From positions 1-10,868 of the forward strand of contig JAEOTU010000185.1 of assembly GCA_016839665.1 (NCBI GenBank): DNA of 10,868 bases. The letters are read 5' to 3'. Every line of letters starts with the position of its first letter. Position 1 is the first letter of the stretch. The stretch comes from Candidatus Hodarchaeota archaeon. GTDB lineage: Archaea > Asgardarchaeota > Heimdallarchaeia > Hodarchaeales > Hodarchaeaceae. Below the pieces are notes generated by a model. It did not search any database. It saw only the letters and a list, made by a program, of their open reading frames with translations, and was not told the DNA's origin. This document shows positions 6,203 through 10,868 of the stretch, piece after piece. Position numbers and translations under genes: made by a program.

Positions 6203-6811
6203 TTGACCTCTGAAAAATTAAGTTATATAGCACCTACTTGGGATTTTATTGAATCTTTAACCGTGAAACTTTATAAATCAATCGTTGTTAAAGATCAATA
6301 TATGCCGGACATTATAGCAGGGATAAGTCGAGGAGGGTTAGTCCCCGCAAGAATAATTTCTGATTTATTCCTTGCCCAAAGAAAGAAAGTAACTCTTTCG
6401 ATTATGCAGATAGGATTTTATTCAGGAATAGCTAAAACTGAAAAAGAACCTATCATCTATCAGGACCTTCCTGGGCATATCCATGGGAAAAAAATTCTCC
6501 TAATAGATGATGTTGCTGATACAGGAGTTTCTTTGGAATTCGCCTTACAATACTTAAACATGAAAAAACCTATTGAAATTCGCGTGGGGACACTTTATTA
6601 TAAGCCTTGGTCCATATTAAGACCTCATTTCTATGTTGAGGAGACATCAGCATGGATAATTTTTCCACATGAAAGATATGAATTTATGGCTGAGCAGTTA
6701 AAGAAAAGAAAAATGGACAAAGATGAATCAAGAAAATTTTTTATTGAAGAAGCAGGTATCCCCGAATATTCAGTCAATCAGTTCCTTGATATTATCAATA
6801 AAATAGAATAG
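6203..6811 (+). CDS. Purine phosphoribosyltransferase (COG2236, HGPRT/XGPRT-like)
   Basis: This type I phosphoribosyltransferase transfers ribose 5-phosphate from PRPP to a purine base, most likely hypoxanthine, guanine or xanthine, to salvage it as the monophosphate. The pyrophosphate loop is ISRGGLVPAR (41-50) and the PRPP-binding motif is ILLIDDVADTGVS (98-110) with D102 and D103. The family pattern of an aromatic-lysine-proline turn followed by a Trp-containing strand is present as YYKPWS (132-137) and EETSAWIIFPHE (146-157), which contacts the base. After it comes a charged C-terminal extension of about 45 residues. W13 and the preceding helix are conserved in relatives, so the TTG start is needed; the next Met is residue 34. 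The gene is 4 bases from the convergent purB stop, and its product IMP would be the substrate for the nearby purA product. Which base it prefers cannot be read. Confidence 0.83.
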   Translation: MTSEKLSYIAPTWDFIESLTVKLYKSIVVKDQYMPDIIAGISRGGLVPARIISDLFLAQRKKVTLSIMQIGFYSGIAKTEKEPIIYQDLPGHIHGKKILLIDDVADTGVSLEFALQYLNMKKPIEIRVGTLYYKPWSILRPHFYVEETSAWIIFPHERYEFMAEQLKKRKMDKDESRKFFIEEAGIPEYSVNQFLDIINKIE

Positions 6812-6815
6812 AGAA

Positions 6816-8132
6816 CTATTGTGGACGGTCAATTTTTTTCTCTATTTCTTCAACAACTCTATCGACTACTTCAGGTGCTAATCCAATATAATTTTCTGGG
6901 TTAAGGATTTTATCGATTTCTGTTTCAGACAAAGATTCACTAATCTGGGGGTGAGTTTTTACTGCATTTTTGAAATTCTTCGCTTTGTTAAGATCCTGTA
7001 GTATTGAATGAGCATTCTGTCTTCCAATTGTTCTCGTAAGCTCCACCAACAATTTTTCACTACACTGACGCCCATCTAACATGAATAAATTTTTCTTAAC
7101 ATCTTCTTCATTAATCGTAAGTCCACTGAGAATCTCTCTCATTTCTATTAAGATGAAATCAGTTAATGTAATAAGTTGGGGCAGTATAATACGCTCTGTA
7201 CTTGAGTTTGACATATCTCTCTCATGTTCTAATGAGATATTCTCAAGAGTTGAAGGTAAAAGTGAACGGAGATAACGTACAATCCCAGATATTCTTTCTA
7301 ATCTCCAAGGGTTTTTTTTCTGGGGCATTGTGGATGATCCAACTTGTTTGCTTCCAAAAGCTTCGTTAATTTCATTAATTTCTGTTCGTTGGAGATTTCT
7401 TAACTCTTTAGCTAATTTATCAAGTACTCCACCGACTTCAAGAATAACTGAGACAAAATGAAAAAAAACAAGCCTTGGTACGACTTGAGTTGTAATAAGA
7501 AGGGAATTTAACCCGAGATTATGCATTACTCTTTTTTCAATCTCCGTTGTACCATGAGCAGCATACGTACCAACTGCTCCCGAGAGTTTTCCATAAATAG
7601 TTGCTTGAACTAAATGTTCTTTAGCTATTGAAAGTTCTGATAGAAAGTTAGCAAATTTGAATCCATAAGTTATGGGGATTGCATGTTGGCCATGGGTCCG
7701 TCCAATACAAACAAGGTCTCGATACTCTTTAGCAAATTGGATTAAAAGTAACAGAAGATCATCTATATGGTTGAGGAGTATTTGTTTTGCTTCTTTAAGT
7801 TGTAAGGCTGTAACTGTATCTTGAATGTCGCTAGAAGTAGCCCCTACATGTAGGTATTGACCATGTTTTGGACAGGCTTCAGTTGCAGCTAATACCATAC
7901 TATAAAGATCGTGGTGAGTCTCCTTTTCTATTTCTTTCACCCTTTTTAACGGTATATATTCGAGTTTGACGAATTCATTGATTTCTTTAGCTGCCTCTTT
8001 TGGAATTTTACCATAATAGGAATTTGCTTCGGCTAACATTCGTTCAACAAGAAGTTGCAGTTCTAGTTGCTTTTCCTCCTCAAAAATGTCTGCAATTGAG
8101 GTTCTATAACGATTAAATGGAAATGTTGTCAT
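6816..8132 (-). CDS. purB: Adenylosuccinate lyase
   Basis: PurB splits adenylosuccinate to AMP and fumarate, and SAICAR to AICAR in de novo purine synthesis. The 438-residue product has the superfamily blocks in order: HVGATSSDIQDT (95-106), GRTHGQHAIPITYG (144-157) with the catalytic histidine region, RNLQRTEINEI (245-255), the flexible signature loop GSSTMPQKKNP (265-275) carrying the catalytic serine, and HERDMSNSSTERIILPQ (303-319), which is typical of PurB. The C-terminal third (about 345-430) matches the PurB-specific domain. The signature loop reads MPQKKNP where PurB usually has MPHKRNP or a close variant. Other superfamily members such as argininosuccinate lyase carry MPQKKNP, but the SNSSxERIILP block and the adjoining purA favour PurB. 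The ATG at 8132 begins with MTTFPFNRYR, where the conserved YR sits as expected. The gene is divergent from purA. Confidence 0.92.
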   Translation of the reverse strand: MTTFPFNRYRTSIADIFEEEKQLELQLLVERMLAEANSYYGKIPKEAAKEINEFVKLEYIPLKRVKEIEKETHHDLYSMVLAATEACPKHGQYLHVGATSSDIQDTVTALQLKEAKQILLNHIDDLLLLLIQFAKEYRDLVCIGRTHGQHAIPITYGFKFANFLSELSIAKEHLVQATIYGKLSGAVGTYAAHGTTEIEKRVMHNLGLNSLLITTQVVPRLVFFHFVSVILEVGGVLDKLAKELRNLQRTEINEINEAFGSKQVGSSTMPQKKNPWRLERISGIVRYLRSLLPSTLENISLEHERDMSNSSTERIILPQLITLTDFILIEMREILSGLTINEEDVKKNLFMLDGRQCSEKLLVELTRTIGRQNAHSILQDLNKAKNFKNAVKTHPQISESLSETEIDKILNPENYIGLAPEVVDRVVEEIEKKIDRPQ

Positions 8133-8269
8133 GTTGATTACCAGTCATGAATTTTCATCAGGTTTTTGATCGTAACATCACTTATTAGATTTCCAAAATG
8201 AATGCTGACTCAGCATCACATAAGTTTTTTTATCAAATAAATTAGGTAACAATCCGAGGTCTAATGTAG
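8133..8269. promoter_or_regulatory. Divergent purB/purA control region
   Basis: This 137-base spacer must hold both promoters. On the minus strand ATCTAATAAG (8181-8190) is a candidate TATA box for purB. On the plus strand the AT-rich stretch 8219-8243, with CATAAGTT and TTTATCAAATAAATT, is the candidate for purA. The inverted repeat at 8202-8216 lies between the two. GAGGT (8256-8260) is the purA ribosome site, nine bases before the ATG at 8270. Confidence 0.5.
8202..8216. promoter_or_regulatory. Perfect inverted repeat, candidate operator for purB and purA
   Basis: ATGCTGACTCAGCAT is a perfect palindrome with 7-base arms around one central base. It lies almost exactly midway between the purB and purA start codons and between the candidate TATA boxes, where one dimeric regulator could control both genes. 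I did not see the same sequence upstream of the AMP phosphorylase or phosphoribosyltransferase genes. Confidence 0.5.
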
Positions 8270-8289
8270 ATGTCATCTAATGTAGATGT
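8260..8289 (+). repeat. 14-base direct repeat across the purA start
   Basis: TCTAATGTAGATGT occurs at 8260-8273 and again at 8276-8289. The first copy contains the ATG start of purA (8270-8272), preceded directly by ATGTAG, a start codon followed at once by a stop. The second copy lies inside codons 3-7, read in a different frame relative to the repeat. Confidence 0.6.
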
Positions 8290-9286
8290 TGTAGTTGGCG
8301 GGTTTTGGGGTGATGAAGGTAAAGGAAAGATCATCAGCTACCTTGTGAATAAGCGTCAGGCAAGAATTGTGGCAAAAGGCGGAGTAGGGCCTAATGCTGG
8401 ACATACGATAGTTATAAACGGGACAGAATACAAGTTACGTATGGTTCCATCTGGAATTGGAGGTTCCCATGTTGAAAAGCTCCTTATTGGTCCAGGGGTG
8501 TTAGTTAATCCAGGGATATTGCTGAAAGAAATAGAACAAACGGGAACAGAAGGAAAAACCTTTCTAGATCCGCAATGCGGAATTATATCTCCAGAGCACA
8601 TTAAAATTGATACGACTGATAAACACCTGACTCAAACGGTTGGAACCTCTGGAGCTGGTACTGGCCCAGCTAACCAAGATCGTATACGTCGTGTTTTGGA
8701 TCTTGCCCGAGATGTTGAAGAATTACAACCATACCTCCTAGATGTTCCACTGGAACTGCATAATGCTATAATTAATCATAAATCCATTTTAATTGAAGGA
8801 ACTCAAGCCACTCATTTGTCTTTGTTTCATGGTACTTATCCTTTTGTTACCTCTAAGGATGTCACAGCATCTTCTATTTGTGCAGATGTAGGATTGGGAC
8901 CTACAGTAGTCACAGACGTCACTCTTGTTTTCAAAGCGTATGTCACGCGAGTTGGAGAGGGGCCATTACCTAATCTACTATCTGAAGAGGAGACTCGAAG
9001 AAGAGGGTGGGATGAATATGGCACTGTTACAGGACGTCCGCGCAGAGCTGCACCATTTAATGTAGACTTAGCAAGAAGGAGTATTATGTTGAATGGAGCT
9101 ACCAAACTTGCTTTGACGAAGCTAGATGTTGTCTTCCCTTCAGAGGCGGGCAAGAATGATTATGATGAACTTGGTGACGAAACAAAAAAATGGATAATGG
9201 AAATCGAAAAGAAAATAAAAATGAACTTTCATTTTATTGGAACAGGACCCGCAGATATTGACATTATCGATCGTGAAGAACTATAA
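8270..9286 (+). CDS. purA: Adenylosuccinate synthetase (short archaeal type)
   Basis: PurA joins IMP and aspartate using GTP to form adenylosuccinate, the first committed step to AMP. The N-terminus carries the signature GGFWGDEGKGK (10-20) with catalytic D14, and GGVGPNAGHT (37-46) with catalytic H45. Further blocks are TSGAGTGPANQDRIRR (126-141), EGTQ (176-179), HGTYPFVTSKDVTASS (187-202), TRVGEGP (226-232), TGRPRR (254-259), which binds IMP and GTP, and TKLD (283-286), which recognises guanine. At 338 residues it matches the short archaeal form, lacking roughly 90-100 residues present in bacterial enzymes of about 430; this is normal for archaea, not a truncation. The ATG at 8270 is set by GAGGT nine bases upstream and by the signature only ten residues in. 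It is divergent from purB, which takes its product. Confidence 0.95.
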   Translation: MSSNVDVVVGGFWGDEGKGKIISYLVNKRQARIVAKGGVGPNAGHTIVINGTEYKLRMVPSGIGGSHVEKLLIGPGVLVNPGILLKEIEQTGTEGKTFLDPQCGIISPEHIKIDTTDKHLTQTVGTSGAGTGPANQDRIRRVLDLARDVEELQPYLLDVPLELHNAIINHKSILIEGTQATHLSLFHGTYPFVTSKDVTASSICADVGLGPTVVTDVTLVFKAYVTRVGEGPLPNLLSEEETRRRGWDEYGTVTGRPRRAAPFNVDLARRSIMLNGATKLALTKLDVVFPSEAGKNDYDELGDETKKWIMEIEKKIKMNFHFIGTGPADIDIIDREEL

Positions 9287-9360
9287 TCCAGTGTTGCCTA
9301 ATACCAAAAGTATTTGTTCGCTGTATAGAATTAGACCCTGATTTTAGAAATTCTTGTTTT

Positions 9361-9371
9361 GTTATATAATT
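9361..9371 (+). promoter_or_regulatory. TATA-like box of the PIG-L deacetylase gene
   Basis: GTTATATAATT lies about 60 bases before the ATG at 9426 and would start transcription near 9392. The T-rich stretch just before it (9350-9362) may also act as the purA terminator. Confidence 0.35.
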
Positions 9372-9425
9372 CACTGAATTTTCTACTGATTTTTTGAAAA
9401 ATCACCTAGAGATGGTAGATGCTAA

Positions 9426-10208
9426 ATGACTGAAGAACCTATTGATGATCCTGTTGAAGTTGTGGCAATAGGCGCGCATCCTGATGATGTTGAACTCGGG
9501 GTTGGAGGTACACTCGCAAAACTAGCTCATAGTGGTATAAGAACAGGAATAATAGATTTAACGAACGCTGAACCAACTCCAAGAAATGTAAAATATCGAT
9601 CTCCTGATGATTTCGATCCTGATTACGCTGCTGAACGACTAGCTGAAGCTCAAAAAGCTGCTCGTATTTTAGGAGTGAAACGAATCACATTAGATCTTCC
9701 AAACCGCAGACTTTTTGATGATTTTGAATCTCGATGCAAGGTTGCCACAATTTTCAGGAAATGGCGTCCAAAAATAGTAATAACAATGTACGGTAAAACT
9801 TTGATGGCGTCACCAGACCATAATCAAGCCCAACTAATTACTGAATCAGCAATATTTTACTCACGTCTAACCAAGTGGGACAAGTATTTTAATAATTTAC
9901 CAGTTCACCGTATCAAATCATTGTTATATTTTCCAGTTAGATTCATTGAATTACACCCTGAAGGCTATACATCTTTTTTAGTAGATATTACGAACTTTGT
10001 AGATTTGAAAGAGAGGGCTATCATGTCTTACAAATCACAGGGGTTTGTTCCTAATTCAGGAGGCCAATCACTGGTATCTCCTTTCCCAGCTCTTCTTTTA
10101 AATTGGAATAGGAACCTTGGATCGCGTGTTGGAGTAGAATATGCAGAGCATCTTGTTTCTCCTGTTCCGTTACGATGTGATGATTTTAGTCATTTCCTAA
10201 ATATATAA
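9426..10208 (+). CDS. PIG-L/LmbE family zinc-dependent de-N-acetylase
   Basis: The 260-residue product has the family zinc site IGAHPDDVELGVGGT (15-29), where H18 and D21 would bind zinc and D20 would act as base, plus the third ligand H132 in SPDH (129-132). The surrounding pattern (GIIDLTNAEPTPRN, AARILGVKRITLDLPNRRL, and VDITNFVDLKERAIMSYKSQ at 186-205) resembles the BshB1-type subgroup, which removes the acetyl group from GlcNAc-malate in bacillithiol synthesis. No other bacillithiol gene is in the window, so the substrate here is unknown; an N-acetylated sugar conjugate is the general expectation. It has no signal peptide and is likely cytosolic. The ATG at 9426 is preceded by GGTAGATG, a moderate ribosome site. 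It has its own spacer (139 bases after purA and 170 before the next gene), so it is probably transcribed singly. Confidence 0.83.
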   Translation: MTEEPIDDPVEVVAIGAHPDDVELGVGGTLAKLAHSGIRTGIIDLTNAEPTPRNVKYRSPDDFDPDYAAERLAEAQKAARILGVKRITLDLPNRRLFDDFESRCKVATIFRKWRPKIVITMYGKTLMASPDHNQAQLITESAIFYSRLTKWDKYFNNLPVHRIKSLLYFPVRFIELHPEGYTSFLVDITNFVDLKERAIMSYKSQGFVPNSGGQSLVSPFPALLLNWNRNLGSRVGVEYAEHLVSPVPLRCDDFSHFLNI

Positions 10209-10228
10209 GAAAGAAAATCCTTTCCAAG

Positions 10229-10241
10229 TCTATTTTTCATA
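10229..10241 (+). terminator. Possible T-rich terminator after the deacetylase gene
   Basis: The stretch TCTATTTTTCAT lies about 20 bases after the stop codon of the deacetylase gene. It is a short T tract of the kind archaeal polymerases stop at; the support is modest. Confidence 0.3.
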
Positions 10242-10367
10242 CTAGCTGCTCGCGTTATTATTTCTAATTCTCTGCGAAAGAACGAATCCAAAGCTTAATG
10301 GAATGCAAGCGTAAACTTTTTATTATTGGAAAGATCATTCGTTTCTAATTATTTTAAGTAAATAGAT

Positions 10368-10372
10368 GGTGA
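10368..10372 (+). promoter_or_regulatory. Ribosome binding site of the acyl-CoA synthetase gene
   Basis: GGTGA, the core of the archaeal Shine-Dalgarno site, lies six bases before the ATG at 10379 and fixes that start. A possible TATA box is AAACTTTTTATTATT around 10313-10327. Confidence 0.55.
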
Positions 10373-10378
10373 ATTAAG

Positions 10379-10868
10379 ATGGTACATCCTAATGATATTC
10401 CGCTTTGGCCGGAAACAGTTCCCAAGACGATTGATTACCCTGAGATTCCTCTTTTTGCTAACTTGGATAAAGCAGTAAAAGACTTCCCAGATAAGATTGC
10501 GCTCATCCTTGAAACAGGAAGCTTTGATAAGATTGGTAAAGTCACTTTTCGGGAACTTGGTGAGCTTTCAGACAAATTCTCAGCATTCCTAGTTGATTCG
10601 GGTATAAAACCAGGAGATAAGGTTGGAATATTCTTACTCAATATGATAGAATTTGTGATTGCTTACTATGGTATTTTAAAAGCGGGTGGAGTAGTAGTTT
10701 CACTCAATTTTCAATATCCTGCCAGTGAACTAACAGGACAGCTTCAACAGAGTGAAGCAAAAGGAAGAGTGTGTGCTGATATGATTCGACCGGGCTCTCC
10801 ACCAACTAGACCTTACGAGACCTGTAAAACTGTTCGAGATCAAGGAAATACAGAATTAGAATTCATTG
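10379..10868 (+). CDS. AMP-forming acyl-CoA synthetase, N-terminal part
   Basis: The frame runs open from an ATG with a strong ribosome site to the window edge, giving 163 codons of an enzyme usually 500-600 residues long. The sequence has the ANL superfamily N-terminal pattern: a WPETVPKTIDYPEIPLF lead (10-26), FPDKIALILE (36-45), VTFRELGELSDKFSAFL (55-71), GIKPGDKVGIFLLNMIEFVIAYYGILKAGGVVVSLN (75-110) and YPASELTGQL (113-122). These match long- or medium-chain fatty acyl-CoA ligases, which activate a carboxylate with ATP to the acyl-adenylate and then the CoA thioester. The ATP-binding loop, the adenylation core and the C-terminal lid lie beyond the window, so activity and substrate cannot be judged. 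The last 30 residues (VCADMIRP...TCKTVRDQ) fit the family without a frameshift. Confidence 0.85.
   Translation, partial: MVHPNDIPLWPETVPKTIDYPEIPLFANLDKAVKDFPDKIALILETGSFDKIGKVTFRELGELSDKFSAFLVDSGIKPGDKVGIFLLNMIEFVIAYYGILKAGGVVVSLNFQYPASELTGQLQQSEAKGRVCADMIRPGSPPTRPYETCKTVRDQGNTELEFI

Noticed and set aside
6816..8132. Argininosuccinate lyase or fumarase as the identity of the minus-strand lyase.
   Set aside because: The loop MPQKKNP fits argininosuccinate lyase, but the SNSSTERIILP block, the RNLQRTEI helix, the PurB-type C-terminus and divergent purA support adenylosuccinate lyase.
8836..9153. A 105-codon open frame on the minus strand.
   Set aside because: It is antisense to purA over its most conserved blocks (HGTYPFVTSKD, TGRPRR), which explains the open frame. 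The minus frame at 8356-8601 is rejected for the same reason.
8270..9286. A truncated purA.
   Set aside because: 338 residues is the normal length of the short archaeal form, and all catalytic and binding blocks are present.
9426..10208. Evidence for a bacillithiol pathway.
   Set aside because: One BshB1-like deacetylase is not enough; no other pathway gene is visible and the PIG-L family has many substrates.
10281..10343. An inverted repeat AACGAAT (10281-10287) / ATTCGTT (10337-10343).
   Set aside because: The arms are only seven bases with 49 bases between them, too weak to call a hairpin or operator.
10435..10641. A 68-codon open frame on the minus strand near the window end.
   Set aside because: It is opposite the N-terminal part of the acyl-CoA synthetase, whose family motifs are clear; the minus frame has none.
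1..10868. Defence system, CRISPR array, insertion sequence, integrase, tRNA or rRNA.
   Set aside because: No spaced direct repeats of array type, transposase-like frames, terminal inverted repeats or cloverleaf-like sequences were seen on either strand.

Overview
The window looks like part of an AT-rich archaeal chromosome. The lineage signs are an archaeal-type AMP phosphorylase carrying an N-terminal extra domain, a short (338-residue) adenylosuccinate synthetase, a purine phosphoribosyltransferase of the archaeal COG2236 type, a stand-alone DUF2877 protein, TATA-like boxes 24-30 bases before starts, GGTGA or GAGGT-type ribosome sites, and several forced TTG starts. I cannot fix the phylum from the sequence; an Asgard, Bathyarchaeia-like or Thermoplasmata-like lineage is possible but unproven.

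Layout. Bases 1-222 (minus) hold the N-terminal 74 codons of a second member of the thymidine/AMP phosphorylase fold, cut by the window edge. Bases 481-2043 (minus) encode AMP phosphorylase. A divergent promoter region then leads to a HAD-family phosphatase (2169-2933, plus), which ends 9 bases from a convergent DUF2877 gene (2943-3584, minus). A small two-helix membrane protein (about 3695-4057, plus) converges on an EamA/DMT transporter (4086-5147, minus). A roughly 500-base non-coding gap follows, ending in a distinctive promoter for a small unrecognised exported protein (5655-6053). Next come a purine phosphoribosyltransferase (6203-6811, plus), convergent purB (6816-8132, minus), divergent purA (8270-9286, plus), a PIG-L/LmbE-type deacetylase (9426-10208, plus) and the start of an acyl-CoA synthetase (10379 to the end, plus).

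How the genes relate. Four complete genes handle purine nucleotides: the phosphoribosyltransferase can supply nucleoside monophosphates such as IMP from bases and PRPP, PurA and PurB turn IMP into AMP, and AMP phosphorylase breaks AMP into adenine and ribose 1,5-bisphosphate. They are not one operon. Strand alternates and nearly every gene seems to have its own promoter. The clearest shared control region is the 137-base divergent purB/purA spacer, which has a perfect 15-base inverted repeat near its centre.

I see no defence system, mobile element, CRISPR array, tRNA or rRNA. The most notable non-coding signals are three CAACG boxes at exact 10-base spacing just before a TATA box, a hairpin that could hide the ribosome site of the same gene, and the purB/purA inverted repeat.
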